From Propionivibrio dicarboxylicus (GTDB taxonomy: Bacteria; Pseudomonadota; Gammaproteobacteria; Burkholderiales; Rhodocyclaceae): a stretch of 64,000 nt of DNA. Shown here piece after piece: positions 35,450 to 46,483 of the stretch. The position numbers were made by a program, and so were the translations under genes. Within the stretch, counting starts at the first letter, position 1. Every line of letters starts with the position of its first letter. The stretch covers positions 1-64,000 of the forward strand of contig NZ_FNCY01000018.1 of NCBI RefSeq assembly GCF_900099695.1, written 5' to 3'. A model generated the notes under the pieces. That model saw only the letters and a program-made list of their open reading frames with translations. It made no database searches and was not told the origin of the DNA.

Positions 35450-36409
35450 TCAGCTATTGCGCTGTTTTACAAGGGTTTCGAGAACGCGCATGTTGCGCAG
35501 CGATTCCTCGAGAGCAAGCGCCGGCGGGCGTTTTTGCAGGATAGCGTCGGAAAAATCGGCAATTTCGCTGGCATAGCGATCCGATGCCGCGACCGCGATC
35601 GTTTCGCTGCCCTTGGCGGTGATGAGTTGCAGCTCTCCGGCGTCGTCGAGAAAGGTATCGGGCGCCAGCAGTGTGCCTTGCGTGCCGGTGATTTCGCTGT
35701 GCATGCGGCCGAAGGCGTTGAAGCCGCAGTGCAGTGAAGCGACGAGTCCGCTGCGGTAGCGGAGGACCGCCGAGAGGTTGACGTCCACGCCGTGGGCCTG
35801 GTCGCAGGTGACGGCGGTGTCGATCGGTTCCTCCTGCGCGATCATGCCGATCAGGTTGAGCGGGTAGCAGCCGACGTCGTAGAGGGCGCCGCCGCCCAGT
35901 TCGGGCTGTTCCTTGATCGTGTTCACGCGGTCGAGCAGGAAACGGAAGGTCGAATTGATGCTGCGGATGTCGCCGAGGACGCCACTGTCGAGGACCGCGC
36001 GGATCTTGCTGACGCGGTCGGTATAGCGGTACATGAAGGCTTCCATGAGCAGCACGCCGCATTCGCCGGCGACCGCCACCATGCGCTCGGCTTCCGCCGC
36101 GTTCAGCGCGAGGGGCTTTTCGCAGAGGACGTGTTTGCCGGCGCGCATGGCCTTGATGGCCCATTCGCAGTGCAGGGCATTCGGCAGCGGCAGATACACG
36201 GCGTCGACCGCCGGGTCGGCGAGCAGCGCGTCGTAGGAAGTATGGGCGGTGAAGGGGCCGAACTGTGTCAGGCATTCCGCCAGCCGTGCCGGTTCGCGCG
36301 ACGCCATGGCCTGCAACTGCGCGTTGGCGCAGCGCATGATGGCCGGAATGACCTGCAAGCGAGCGATGCGAGCGCAGCCGAGTATGCCCCAACGAACCTG
36401 GTGAGCCAT
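35450..36409 (-). CDS. Gfo/Idh/MocA-family NAD(P)-dependent oxidoreductase
   Basis: 320 aa. N-terminal Rossmann start WGILGCARIARLQVIPAI with GxGxxA spacing, CEKPLALNAAEAERM (Lys of the EKP motif) and GALYDVGCYPLNLIGMI in the C-terminal domain are typical of Gfo/Idh/MocA enzymes. It oxidises a sugar or sugar acid, likely a step near uronate metabolism by context. ATG 36409 has GAGGGGA upstream; the upstream extension (to 36511) is rejected. Confidence 0.9.
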   Translation of the reverse strand: MAHQVRWGILGCARIARLQVIPAIMRCANAQLQAMASREPARLAECLTQFGPFTAHTSYDALLADPAVDAVYLPLPNALHCEWAIKAMRAGKHVLCEKPLALNAAEAERMVAVAGECGVLLMEAFMYRYTDRVSKIRAVLDSGVLGDIRSINSTFRFLLDRVNTIKEQPELGGGALYDVGCYPLNLIGMIAQEEPIDTAVTCDQAHGVDVNLSAVLRYRSGLVASLHCGFNAFGRMHSEITGTQGTLLAPDTFLDDAGELQLITAKGSETIAVAASDRYASEIADFSDAILQKRPPALALEESLRNMRVLETLVKQRNS

Positions 36410-36497
36410 GTGTTCCCCTCTGACAGCGCGCTCTGGAACTCGCCATCGGACAGACAATGTTCTTAACCCTGAGTGGCGGCGATTATGGTGAAAATTG

Positions 36498-36537
36498 TTG
36501 GCATGAGCCAATGCTATTAAGCATGACCGTCATGCTT
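36498..36537. promoter_or_regulatory. Tandem palindromes upstream of the oxidoreductase gene
   Basis: TTGGC-ATGA-GCCAA lies at 36498-36511 and AAGCATGACCGTCATGCTT at 36519-36537; the second has 9-bp perfect arms around one base. They stand in the 155-bp gap between the oxidoreductase start and the LysR stop, 89 bp ahead of that start. They look like tandem operator sites for a dimeric repressor; the regulator is unknown. Confidence 0.55.
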
Positions 36538-36564
36538 GGATTGGTATGGCGATCATGCCAGACT

Positions 36565-37479
36565 TCAGGCGGCGGTCGGTGTGCCGGCGGCGGGCGGGAG
36601 TTGGTCGCGCTGATAGGCGCGGACGCAGTCGAGCATGTCGTTGAGCAGGCGCGAATCCTCGTCCTTGCGGTACGCGCAGTGCAGGTCGATCAGGCACTCG
36701 ACGTCGGTGGCCAGCGGGCGGAAGACGACGTTGGGCAACTGCAGGTTGAGGATCGATTCCGGCACCAGCGCCGTGCCGAAGCCGCCGGATACCATGATGG
36801 TGGCGGCGATCAGGTCGCCCGCCTTTTGCGCGACGATGGGTTCGAAGCTGTGGCGCTTGAAGAGGGTGCGACAGGCAATGAAGACGCTCTGGTCCTGCTC
36901 GTCGATCAGCGGTTCGTTGCGCAGGTCGTCGAGCTTGATCTCGGTTTGTTGTGCCAGCGGGTTGCTCTGGTTCAGCGCGACGTAGAGCGGCTCGCGGTAG
37001 ACGAGTTCCGAGGTGATGTTCGGGAACTCCGGCAAGTAACGGTCGAAGGCGACGAGGATGCGTCCCTGGTGCAGCGCGCCGATCTGGCGTTCCTTCGGCG
37101 TGTTGTGCAGCACGACCTTGACGTCGGGATGGGTGGCGGAAAACGAGCGCAGGAGTTTGGGGATGATGCTCAGCATGGCCGAGCCGAAGACGCCGATGTC
37201 GATGCGGCCGGCCTGGCCGGTGGCGACGCGACGGATTTGCTCGGTGGCGAGTTCGATGTGGGCGCTGATGTTGTGTGCGTGCTTGAGCAGGGCGGCGCCG
37301 GCTTGCGTCAGTTCGACGCCCCAACTGGTCCGTGTGAACAGCAGGACGCCGAGTTCTTCTTCGAGCGACTGGATGTGGCGAGTCAGCGGGGGTTGCGTGA
37401 TGTGCAGCCGCTCCGCCGCGCGGCTGATGCTCCGCTCTTCGGCGGTGACGATGAAATACTTGAGACGCCGGACATCCAT
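36565..37479 (-). CDS. LysR-family transcriptional regulator
   Basis: 304 aa, HTH at about residues 3-60 (RRLKYFIVTAEERSISRAAERLHITQPPLTRHIQSLEEELG), effector-binding domain after ~90. It is divergent from uronate isomerase across a 299-bp gap that contains an AT-N11-AT dyad. ATG 37479 gives the normal MDVRRLKYF start; a longer frame to 37563 is rejected. It likely controls uxaC and perhaps the TRAP genes. Confidence 0.92.
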   Translation of the reverse strand: MDVRRLKYFIVTAEERSISRAAERLHITQPPLTRHIQSLEEELGVLLFTRTSWGVELTQAGAALLKHAHNISAHIELATEQIRRVATGQAGRIDIGVFGSAMLSIIPKLLRSFSATHPDVKVVLHNTPKERQIGALHQGRILVAFDRYLPEFPNITSELVYREPLYVALNQSNPLAQQTEIKLDDLRNEPLIDEQDQSVFIACRTLFKRHSFEPIVAQKAGDLIAATIMVSGGFGTALVPESILNLQLPNVVFRPLATDVECLIDLHCAYRKDEDSRLLNDMLDCVRAYQRDQLPPAAGTPTAA

Positions 37480-37555
37480 GGGGGTTCTCCAGACAGCGCT
37501 TTGTCCAAGGAGTAAATATATCAGCCCGCGCAGCCGAAACGGCGGTTTGTCGCCC

Positions 37556-37583
37556 CGACCCATGCTCTTTTTGTATGGGGTCG
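37556..37583. promoter_or_regulatory. LysR-type AT-N11-AT dyad between LysR and uxaC
   Basis: CGACCCAT (37556-37563) and ATGGGGTCG (37575-37583) form an inverted repeat with one bulged base, with AT-N11-AT at its centre (AT at 37562-37563, AT at 37575-37576). This lies 77 bp upstream of the LysR ATG in the 299-bp gap shared with uxaC. Besides this and a small CGGGA/TCCCG hairpin near 37645, I see nothing else clear in the gap. Confidence 0.5.
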
Positions 37584-37778
37584 TGCCTTATTAGCATTGG
37601 CCGCCTGCAGCGATCTTTCGCATAATCTAAAAAGAATATGACGTCGGGACGAATCCCGCACACAACATTTCCTTGGCATCTTCTGTGGTAGCCCATTTGT
37701 GGTATGGTAGTATGGGTTTTTTATAACCGGCAGTCCCCCCGGGAGGCTTGAGGGGCGCGCGTCAAATTACGGAGATTC

Positions 37779-39203
<1,425 letters not shown>

Positions 39204-39256
39204 AAAGGAAACGTCCCGAACGGAGCGATCCGGTCGGGACGATGTGTTTCGAGAGA

Positions 39257-39288
39257 GGCGGCTGGCCGGCAGGCGAGCCGCCTTTTTT
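39257..39288 (+). terminator. Rho-independent terminator after uxaC
   Basis: GGCGGCT (39257-39263) and AGCCGCC (39276-39282) form a stem followed by six Ts. A second GTCCCGA/TCGGGAC hairpin lies just before. The convergent gloA gene ends in the T run. Confidence 0.85.
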
Positions 39289-39679
39289 ATGCGGCGGGCT
39301 TGCGCTCGATCAGTTCGATCTTGTAGCCGTCGGGGTCTTCGACGAACGCGATGACGGTAGTGCCGTGCTTCATCGGTCCGGCTTCGCGCGTGACGCGACC
39401 GCCGCGCTTCTTGATCTCGGCGCAGGCCGCGTAGGCATCGGGAACTTCCAGCGCGATGTGCCCGAATCCGTTGCCCAGATCGTAGGACGGCGTGTCCCAG
39501 TTAAGCGTCAATTCAATGACGGCGCCATCGCTTTCCTCGCCGTAGCCGACGAACGCCAGCGTGAAGCGGCCTTCGGGGTAGTCGGTGCGGCGCAGTACTC
39601 GCATGCCGAGGATTTCAGTGTAGAAAGCGATCGACCGGTCGAGGTCGCCGACGCGGATCATGGTGTGCAGGATTCTCAT
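39287..39679 (-). CDS. gloA: Lactoylglutathione lyase (glyoxalase I)
   Basis: 130 aa, usual length. It converts the hemithioacetal of methylglyoxal and glutathione to S-lactoylglutathione. Metal residues are visible: His in [12 protein letters not shown], Glu in AVIELTLN, His in GHIALEV, Glu in KIELIER; the GNGFGHIA and [11 protein letters not shown] segments are typical. Convergent with uxaC, 34 bp before the hybrid kinase stop. Confidence 0.95.
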   Translation of the reverse strand: MRILHTMIRVGDLDRSIAFYTEILGMRVLRRTDYPEGRFTLAFVGYGEESDGAVIELTLNWDTPSYDLGNGFGHIALEVPDAYAACAEIKKRGGRVTREAGPMKHGTTVIAFVEDPDGYKIELIERKPAA

Positions 39680-39713
39680 GAAAAGACGGTCTCCGATGGG
39701 GTAAAGCGCGATT

Positions 39714-42700
39714 TTACTGCGATCGCGGCCGCGACAGTTCGGCTGCCGCCCAGTCGAGCCACTTCAGCAGCGTGGCGTACAGGACGTCGGCATCGAGCGG
39801 TTTGGCGATGTGGTCGTTCATGCCGGCATTGAGGCAATCGCGGCGGTCTTCGTCGAAGGCGTTGGCCGTCATGGCCAGCACGATCGCCTTGGCCGACTCG
39901 CCGGACAGTCGCCGAATCGTTTGCGTCGCCTCGATGCCGCTCATGCCGGGCATCTGCATGTCCATGAGGATCAGCGGGTAGGCGGTTTGCGTCGCCTTGC
40001 GCACCGCGTCGAAGCCGTCGCAGGCGGTGTCGACGTGAAAATCGGCGATCGACAGCAGTTCGGTGGCGATTTCGCGTCCGGTCGGATCGTCGTCCACGAG
40101 CAGCACCCGCATGCCGGCGAAGCGTTGCCGGAGGATGTCTTCGGCGTTCTTCGGGTGCTCGGAAGCGGCGACCGGGCGCGCGGCAACGGTCGTCTTGCCC
40201 AGACGGAAGGTGGCCCAGAAGGTACTGCCGACGCCCGGCGTGCTGTCGACGCCGACATCGCCGCCCATGTTGCGCGCCAGGTGCCGGCTGATGACGAGGC
40301 CGAGACCGGTGCCGCCGAAGCGCCGGGTGGTCGATCCGTCCGCCTGGACAAAGGCCTGGAACAGGCTGTCGCGCTGCTCGGGCGTCAGCCCGATGCCTTC
40401 GTCCTCGACTTCGAGGCGGAGCAGGATGCTGTGGATGTTTTCATGCTGGACCGTCAGGCGGACGCGGATCGTGCCTTGTTCAGAGAACTTGATCGCGTTG
40501 CTTAAGTAATTGAGGAGGATTTGTGCCACGCGCAGTTCGTCGCCGATGGCCTCGGCCGGAACGTTTGGATGGATCGCCCGGAGAATACGCAGGCCCTTGG
40601 CGTTGGCGCGCTCGTCGACCATCGTCAGCGTGTTGGCGAGCGTCTGCGCCGGCGAAAACAGTTTCTTCTCGAGGCTCAGCTTGCCGGCTTCGATCTTCGA
40701 CAAGTCGAGGATGTTGTTGATGATGCCGAGCAGGTGCTGCGCCGCATCCATGATTTTGTCGACCTTGGCCTGCGCCGAATTGTCGCCGGGCGTGCCGCCA
40801 TTAGCATTGCCATGCGTGTTGGCAAGAGTGTTGGCAAGATCGCGCCGCAGCAGATGGCCGAAGCCGATGATGGCGTTCATCGGTGTGCGGATTTCATGGC
40901 TCATGTTGGCGAGGAAACTGCTCTTCGCCCGGTTTGCCGCTTCGGCGGCGTCGAGCGCGTTCTCAAGTTCGGCCGTGCGTTCCTCGACCAGCGTTTCGAG
41001 ATGTTCGCGGTATTGGCTGAGTTCGGCCTCGACCTTCTTGCGCTCGGAGATGTCGATGTCGACGCAGAAGAGTTCTGGCGGCTTGCTGGGGACGGTTACC
41101 ACGGCGTGGCTGGAAATGACATTGACAGGCTTGCCGTCCTTGCGCATCAGGGCCAGTTCCTCGGTCGGGTTGGCCTGGCCGGAGGCCATCATCGCGCTGA
41201 CCGCCGAATGCACCGCGGCGCGCATTTCCGGCGGGATGATGAGGTCGGTGAGTTTGCGCCCGATCGCTTCCTCGGCCGTGTAGCCGTACAGGCGTTCCGA
41301 AGCCCGGTTCCAGTAGTGGGTGACGAGGTCCGGGCCATAGCCTTGAACGGCGACCGAGGGGATCTCGCCGAAAAGCTTGCGGAAGCGCTGTTCGCTCTCT
41401 TCCATCGCCGCCGTGGCGAGTTTGCGGTCGGTGATGTCGAGGCAGAAGCCGATGTAGCCGATGAAGTTGCCTTGCGCGTCGTAGCGTGGGCTGCCTTCGT
41501 CCTGGATCCAGCGATATTCGCCGTCGTGGCGCCGGAGCCGGTAGTCCATGCTGAACTTCTGCCGTTTCTCGAAGGCGCCGAGATAGATCTCCAGGCAGCG
41601 CTGCATGTCGTCGGGATGGACGCCCTCGGCCCAGCCGTTGCCGAGTTCCTGTTCCAGCGTGCGTCCCGTGAATTCGAGCCAGATGGAGTTGAAGTAGTTG
41701 CACAAGGCGTCGGTGCCGGCCGTCCAGATGAGTGCCTGCCCCGTGTTGGCGAGCGTGCGGTAACGCTGCTCGTTTTCGATGAGTTCGTTCTTGATCCGGT
41801 GTTGCTCGGCCATCACGCGGTTGAGGTGGAGGCAGACCAGGCTGAACACCAGCAGATTGCCGAGCATGCCGCCGGCAATCGTCAGGAAGGCAGTGCGGCG
41901 GACGTGATCGGATTTGTAGCGCATTTCCGAGACGATATGCCGGTGCTCGCTCTCGGTCTGGTCGAAGCTGAGCTTCATCTGGGCGAGCAGGGCATTGCCG
42001 CGACGCATCAGTGCCCGCGATTCGGCGGCGGAGATGCCCCGGCGATGGCTGTCGAGCGCCGCCGACGACCATTCGAGCATGGCCTGCGCGCGCGTCACGA
42101 TGGGCAGGAACTGCCAGGTTTCGCTGTCGCCGTGGTGTTGCCGGTACTGGTCGAATTCGTCGAGACGGATGCGCGTCAGGTCGGCATTGATCAGGGCCGC
42201 GTTGAGGTGGTTGAGGTCGTCGCTGACCAGAAAGACGAGCGTCAGGCTGTGCTGCTGCGAGGCCATGGCGAGCGTGTCGGCGGCTTTGGCGAACAGGGAT
42301 TCGCCGTTTTCGATTTGCGCGTTGATGGCCGTTACCTGGTATTGGGAGCGCAAAGCGGTCAGGAAAATGACGACCAGGGTGACCAGTCCGACGATGAACG
42401 CGCCGGTCACGCGCCGGCTCAGCATCCAGGAAAAGGCGCGTCGTGTGCAGGACACCAGGAATACCGCGAGGCTCAGGACGAGCAACAGCAAGGCCGTGTC
42501 GGCGGCCATCATCGGCAGGCCGATCCAGCCGAGCATACCGAGCAGCGGCGACAGATAGGTGCCGAGCGCGGCGGTGGCGACGGCAAGCACGATCAGCGCG
42601 AGGACGGTGGCGGTCAGGACGGCGGAGCGGCGACGGCGGCGGATGACGTTGAGGATGAGCGCGCTGCCGATGAAGATCTGGCACACGGCGGTTTCGATTG

Positions 42701-43094
42701 TCATGCGATAGTTCTGTTCCGGGGGGAGTTGGTCGTAAGGCCACTGAACCAGCAGGGAATCGATTCCGAGGCTTTTTCCGCTGGCATATTCCGCGAGGGT
42801 GGCGAGTCCGATGCTGATCGGCAAGATGGCCAGGACCGTGCCGCGCCGGATTCCGGACCTGGCGTCGGGGGCCTGCAAACAGAGCAGCGCAATGGCGTTG
42901 AAGATGAAGCAGAGTGCGGTGTTCGGCTTCATCGGGATCCAGCCTGATAGCAGGTTTTTCAATCCCGGGTCGTTCTGCAGGTAGCCTGTCAGCACCATGC
43001 TGCCGATGGCGAGGCAGAGCAGGGCGGCGAAAACGGCGATCCTCGCCGCGAATGCGGACAGTCGGTCTGGGGCGAGCGGCTCGTCGGGCGTCAC
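39714..43094 (-). CDS. Hybrid sensor histidine kinase with membrane sensing region (GTG start)
   Basis: 1126 aa. Several N-terminal helices (about 15-36, 55-70, 84-100, 130-150, 160-215), then a CHASE3-like periplasmic region (about 240-400), two PAS domains with PAC motifs (about 440-555 and 566-690), HisKA with His733 in [11 protein letters not shown], HATPase (about 830-950; [23 protein letters not shown]) and receiver (~995-1110) with Asp1045. Domain order fits a hybrid kinase that relays to an Hpt. GTG start, 8 bp after the binding protein gene. A small repeat-borne insertion lies in HisKA (separate entry). Confidence 0.92.
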   Translation of the reverse strand: MTPDEPLAPDRLSAFAARIAVFAALLCLAIGSMVLTGYLQNDPGLKNLLSGWIPMKPNTALCFIFNAIALLCLQAPDARSGIRRGTVLAILPISIGLATLAEYASGKSLGIDSLLVQWPYDQLPPEQNYRMTIETAVCQIFIGSALILNVIRRRRRSAVLTATVLALIVLAVATAALGTYLSPLLGMLGWIGLPMMAADTALLLLVLSLAVFLVSCTRRAFSWMLSRRVTGAFIVGLVTLVVIFLTALRSQYQVTAINAQIENGESLFAKAADTLAMASQQHSLTLVFLVSDDLNHLNAALINADLTRIRLDEFDQYRQHHGDSETWQFLPIVTRAQAMLEWSSAALDSHRRGISAAESRALMRRGNALLAQMKLSFDQTESEHRHIVSEMRYKSDHVRRTAFLTIAGGMLGNLLVFSLVCLHLNRVMAEQHRIKNELIENEQRYRTLANTGQALIWTAGTDALCNYFNSIWLEFTGRTLEQELGNGWAEGVHPDDMQRCLEIYLGAFEKRQKFSMDYRLRRHDGEYRWIQDEGSPRYDAQGNFIGYIGFCLDITDRKLATAAMEESEQRFRKLFGEIPSVAVQGYGPDLVTHYWNRASERLYGYTAEEAIGRKLTDLIIPPEMRAAVHSAVSAMMASGQANPTEELALMRKDGKPVNVISSHAVVTVPSKPPELFCVDIDISERKKVEAELSQYREHLETLVEERTAELENALDAAEAANRAKSSFLANMSHEIRTPMNAIIGFGHLLRRDLANTLANTHGNANGGTPGDNSAQAKVDKIMDAAQHLLGIINNILDLSKIEAGKLSLEKKLFSPAQTLANTLTMVDERANAKGLRILRAIHPNVPAEAIGDELRVAQILLNYLSNAIKFSEQGTIRVRLTVQHENIHSILLRLEVEDEGIGLTPEQRDSLFQAFVQADGSTTRRFGGTGLGLVISRHLARNMGGDVGVDSTPGVGSTFWATFRLGKTTVAARPVAASEHPKNAEDILRQRFAGMRVLLVDDDPTGREIATELLSIADFHVDTACDGFDAVRKATQTAYPLILMDMQMPGMSGIEATQTIRRLSGESAKAIVLAMTANAFDEDRRDCLNAGMNDHIAKPLDADVLYATLLKWLDWAAAELSRPRSQ
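40816..40839. repeat. Tandem 12-bp repeat in the HisKA hairpin of the hybrid kinase
   Basis: GTGTTGGCAAGA occurs twice back to back (40816-40827, 40828-40839). On the minus strand it encodes LANTLANT, part of a polar 15-20 residue insertion (through [12 protein letters not shown]) between the two HisKA helices shortly after His733. Confidence 0.8.
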
Positions 43095-43102
43095 GTCGTC
43101 AG

Positions 43103-44224
43103 TCAGTGTTTGATGGGCACGAAGGCCCCGTTACGGATGCCGACCATGAAAGTCTTTCCCTGCGTGTCGCCATAGTCATCGAAATCGATCGGTCGTTGCG
43201 CGCCGACGAAGTGACGACGCGCCAGGATCGCTTGTTTGATCGTTTGATTGCCTTGCCGGGCCGCGAGCGCGTCGAAAATGACATTGGCAGCGTCGTAGCT
43301 GAACGTCTCGGGAAAGCCGGGTTCCCGGTTGAATCGGCTGATGAAGGCATTGCGGAAGGTGACATAGGTCGGCATGCGGCCATCGCGTTCGAAAAACTGG
43401 GCGACGGTGATGCCTTCGGTCCATTTGCCGCCGATTTCGACGAGTCGTTCGGTGGCTGCCCATTCCGAGGTGCCGACCGCGACGCGCGTGTCGAGGCGGC
43501 GAATCGCCTGGCTCATCATCGCCGCGTCGACCGAGTTGGCGACGAGGACGATGCCGTCGGGCCGGTCGGCGAGTGCCTGTCGGGCCAGTGTCGAGAAGGC
43601 CGTCTCCTCGCTTGAGGTGAATGGCAGCGGCGTCAACAGGGTGCCGCCGGTCGCCGAGAAGGATTTGCTGAATTCGTCGAGCCAACTCTGGCTGTAGGAC
43701 CGGTTGCGGATGTCGAAGACCAGCCGCACGCGGCGCAGGCCGAGAACCTGATAGTAGTATTCAGCGTTGGTGCGCACGAATTCCTGTGTCGCCGGGATGA
43801 CGCGGAAGAAATAATCGTCGATGCCGAGCAGGTCGCCGGTGGTGACGGTCGGACTCATGATCAGCATCTTTGCGGCGTTGGCGCGCGGGACGATGGCCAT
43901 CGCCATCGAGCTGGTCATCGGGCCGACGACGGCGAGGACGTGGCGTTCGACGAGCGAATCGAAGGCTTGAACGGCGATATCCGCGGTTTGCTGGTCGTCG
44001 CTTTCGATCAGTTCGATCGGGCGTCCCTTGATGCCGCCGGCCTTGTTGCGCAGTTCGACGGCCAGCCGCACGCCTTGGAGACCGCCGATGCCGAGGTCGG
44101 AGACGCGGTCGGAGAGTCCGCCGATATAACCGACACGGACGGGTTCCGGCGGCGCGCAGGCAGCCAGCCCGATCAGCACGGTCAGCACGGTCAGCAACAT
44201 CGGCAGGTGTCGCACGGCGATCAT
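43103..44224 (-). CDS. Periplasmic binding lipoprotein, Leu/Ile/Val-binding (type 1) family
   Basis: 373 aa. Signal LLTVLTVLIGLAAC with lipobox LAAC marks a lipoprotein. The mature part is a type-1 PBP (LivJ-like): GYIGGLSDRVSDLGIGGLQGVRLAVELRNKAGGIKGRPIEL near the N-terminus and the hinge region VVGPMTSSMAMAIVP. Unlike a normal ABC binding protein there are no permease genes; instead the hybrid kinase follows after 8 bp, so it probably presents a ligand to that kinase (inference). The start has no clear ribosome site. Confidence 0.82.
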   Translation of the reverse strand: MIAVRHLPMLLTVLTVLIGLAACAPPEPVRVGYIGGLSDRVSDLGIGGLQGVRLAVELRNKAGGIKGRPIELIESDDQQTADIAVQAFDSLVERHVLAVVGPMTSSMAMAIVPRANAAKMLIMSPTVTTGDLLGIDDYFFRVIPATQEFVRTNAEYYYQVLGLRRVRLVFDIRNRSYSQSWLDEFSKSFSATGGTLLTPLPFTSSEETAFSTLARQALADRPDGIVLVANSVDAAMMSQAIRRLDTRVAVGTSEWAATERLVEIGGKWTEGITVAQFFERDGRMPTYVTFRNAFISRFNREPGFPETFSYDAANVIFDALAARQGNQTIKQAILARRHFVGAQRPIDFDDYGDTQGKTFMVGIRNGAFVPIKH

Positions 44225-44318
44225 GGAGGGTGTTATGTCGGTAGAAGTGTCGTGGTTGGCAGACGCGGAAAAGCCTATCGCCCGTCAATCGTGTCAGAAC
44301 TCCGGGTCGCTGTGCATC

Positions 44319-44355
44319 CGTAGTTTATGCAGCGAATTTCGGAAACTACGTAGTT
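44319..44355. repeat. Inverted repeats in the gap upstream of the binding-protein gene
   Basis: CGTAGTTT (44319-44326) pairs with AAACTACG (44343-44350), and AACTACGTAGTT (44344-44355) is itself a perfect 12-bp palindrome. They lie in the 164-bp gap upstream of the binding-protein gene, which is otherwise empty. A regulatory site for the sensor operon is possible. Confidence 0.4.
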
Positions 44356-44388
44356 GAAGTGCGACGGGCTGGCGCGACGTGCGGGCGT

Positions 44389-45171
44389 TCAGCGCTGCCA
44401 CTGCGGGCAGGTGGCAGCCAGCGCGTTGAGTTCGGCGCGGGCGGCGCGATAGTCGGGATAGAGCGTCGCGACGTGCGCCCAGAAGCGGCGGCTGTGATTC
44501 ATTTCGAGCAGGTGGGCGAGCTCGTGGGCGACGACGTAATCGACGATGTGCAGCGGGAAATGGACGAGGCGCCAATTGAGGCGGATGCCGGTCGCCCGGC
44601 TGCAGCTGCCCCAGCGCGTGCGCGCCGAGGACAGCGCCAGCGGCGGCGTCGGCAGCTCGAGACGGCGGGCGTATTCGGCCAGGCGCGAGGGAAACAGGGT
44701 GAGCGCTCGCTCTCGCAGCGCGCGTTCCAGCACGCGGCCGGCGTCGGTCGGGGCGCGCAACTGGAGCGTCAGGCCGGGCGGCGAGCCGTTCTCGCCATCA
44801 TGCCAGACGAAACGGTTGTTGCCCGGCGCGGTACGGATCGTCAGTGTTTCGCCGAGCAGCGGTAGCTGGACGCCGTCGCTAATGCTGAGCGGCTCGGCGC
44901 GTCGCCGGCTGCGCCAGGCGTCGAGTTTTTGCGCGACCCAGTCGCCGTGTTTGCGGATCAGCGCTTCGACGTCGACGAGCGAGGCGCGCACCGGCGCCGC
45001 GATGCGCAGGCCGCGATGATCGATTTGCAGGCCGATACTGCGACGCCGGCTGCGGCGCAGGACATAGGGGACGATGCGGTCGCCGAGGGCGATCGTGCGT
45101 GCGACTTCGTTTTCGGCCAGCGGCGTTCGGTCGCCGAAGGGCAGTTCAGTTTGCCCGGAGAGGGGGCTCAA
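44389..45171 (-). CDS. YgjP-type (DUF45, SprT-like) metallopeptidase
   Basis: 260 aa. Zinc motif HELAHLLEMNHSRRFW, with the downstream region PDYRAARAELN, fits the DUF45/YgjP family (HExxH plus a distal acidic residue). The N-terminal half has the RRSRRRSIGLQI strand motif and RWGSCSRATGIRLNWRL, both family signatures. Function unknown. The only usable start in frame is TTG 45171, with no strong ribosome site; plsC ends 14 bp earlier. Confidence 0.85.
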   Translation of the reverse strand: MSPLSGQTELPFGDRTPLAENEVARTIALGDRIVPYVLRRSRRRSIGLQIDHRGLRIAAPVRASLVDVEALIRKHGDWVAQKLDAWRSRRRAEPLSISDGVQLPLLGETLTIRTAPGNNRFVWHDGENGSPPGLTLQLRAPTDAGRVLERALRERALTLFPSRLAEYARRLELPTPPLALSSARTRWGSCSRATGIRLNWRLVHFPLHIVDYVVAHELAHLLEMNHSRRFWAHVATLYPDYRAARAELNALAATCPQWQR

Positions 45172-45184
45172 TTGCGAACACCCG

Positions 45185-45922
45185 TCAGGCCTGGGCGGGC
45201 GTGGCCGGGTACCGGTGCGGGGCGATCCGCCGCATTTCCTCGTGTATCCAGGCTTCTGCCAACTGGTTCACTTCTTCGGTCGTTTTTCCGGTGGTGTCGA
45301 TCGCCGGGCCGATGCTGACGACGATTTCGCCGGCGCGCTTGGCGAAGCGCTTGGTCCAGAATTCGCCGGCATTGTGGGCGACCGGGATGGCGAGGGCGCC
45401 GGCGCTGACCGCCAGATGGGCGCCGCCGGGCTTGAAGCGGCGGAATTCGCCGGGTGCGGTGCGTGTGCCTTCGGGGAAGACGACGACCGAGATGCCGTCC
45501 TTCAGACAGGCCTTGCCTTGCACGGCGACCTGGCGCAAGGCGTCCTTGCCGGCGCTGCGATCGATCGAGATCATGCGGCAGGCGGCGAAGGCCCAGCCGA
45601 GCAGCGGAATCGACATCAGCGATTTCTTGAGGACGAAGACAACCGGCGGAAAGATCTGCTGCAGGGCGATGGTTTCCCAGGCGGACTCATGCTTGGCCAG
45701 GACGACGCAGGCCTGCTTCGGGATGTTCTCGCGTCCGACGATGCGATAGCGCAGGCCGAGCATCAGGGCGCAGAGGCCGAGCAGCACGTCGTACCAGATG
45801 CGGATGAAGGCGAAGCGGACGCGGAGCGGCAAAACGATGCCGAGCGCTACCAGCGCGCTGGCGAGCGCCGTGACGGCAATGGCGAAAGGGGCGAAAACCA
45901 GGGTGCGGAGGAATGCGATCAT
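45185..45922 (-). CDS. plsC: 1-acyl-sn-glycerol-3-phosphate acyltransferase
   Basis: 245 aa inner-membrane enzyme that adds the second acyl chain to lysophosphatidate. An N-terminal helix (about 5-30), then motif I KHESAWE (H-x4-E rather than the classic H-x4-D, as in many betaproteobacterial homologues), and motif III VVFPEGTRTAPG. Lies 6 bp after gmhB, in the glyS-gmhB-plsC-ygjP cluster. Confidence 0.9.
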   Translation of the reverse strand: MIAFLRTLVFAPFAIAVTALASALVALGIVLPLRVRFAFIRIWYDVLLGLCALMLGLRYRIVGRENIPKQACVVLAKHESAWETIALQQIFPPVVFVLKKSLMSIPLLGWAFAACRMISIDRSAGKDALRQVAVQGKACLKDGISVVVFPEGTRTAPGEFRRFKPGGAHLAVSAGALAIPVAHNAGEFWTKRFAKRAGEIVVSIGPAIDTTGKTTEEVNQLAEAWIHEEMRRIAPHRYPATPAQA

Positions 45923-45928
45923 GCGGCC

Positions 45929-46483
45929 TTATTTGCTCGTGCGCGGTGTGTTCGCGAGGACGTGATCGACAGCGTGCGCGAGGCTGTCGAAGACCAGCGT
46001 GCTTTCCGGCAGCGTTTCGTTGTCGCGGGTGTCCTGCCCCTTTCCGGTCAACACCAGCACCGGCGTGGCGCCGGCGGCTGCGGCGGCCTGCAGGTCGCGC
46101 AGCGAGTCGCCAATGGCAAAGACGCCGTGCAGGTCGATGTTGAAGCACGAGGCGATGCGACGGAACATACCGGGCTTCGGCTTGCGGCATTCGCAGTTGG
46201 AGTCGGCCGCGTGCGGGCAGTAGAAGATGGCATCGATGCGGGCGCCGACGGCCTGCGCGGCGCGATGCATTTTTTCGTGCATCGCGTTGAGCGTATCCAT
46301 GTCGAACAGCCCGCGGCCGATGCCGGACTGGTTGGTCGCCACCACGACCTTGAAGCCCGCCTGGTTCATGCGGGCAATCGCTTCGAGACTGCCGGGAATG
46401 GCTTTCCATTCGGCAGCGGATTTGACGAAGTGATCGGAGTCGTAGTTGATGACGCCGTCACGGTCGAGGATGACGAGTTTCAT
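45929..46483 (-). CDS. gmhB: D-glycero-beta-D-manno-heptose-1,7-bisphosphate 7-phosphatase
   Basis: 184 aa HAD-family phosphatase for LPS heptose synthesis. Nucleophile motif LDRDGVIN (DxD), the Cys/His zinc cluster [18 protein letters not shown] and [12 protein letters not shown] motif IV are all present. ATG overlaps the glyS stop by 4 bp, a common betaproteobacterial arrangement. Confidence 0.93.
   Translation of the reverse strand: MKLVILDRDGVINYDSDHFVKSAAEWKAIPGSLEAIARMNQAGFKVVVATNQSGIGRGLFDMDTLNAMHEKMHRAAQAVGARIDAIFYCPHAADSNCECRKPKPGMFRRIASCFNIDLHGVFAIGDSLRDLQAAAAAGATPVLVLTGKGQDTRDNETLPESTLVFDSLAHAVDHVLANTPRTSK

Noticed and set aside
40521-42947. 808-residue plus-strand open frame
   Set aside because: Antisense to the hybrid kinase; the translation is low-complexity and has no family motif.
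44319-44350. Terminator for the YgjP-type gene
   Set aside because: The 8-bp stem has no T run; it is treated as a possible regulatory repeat.
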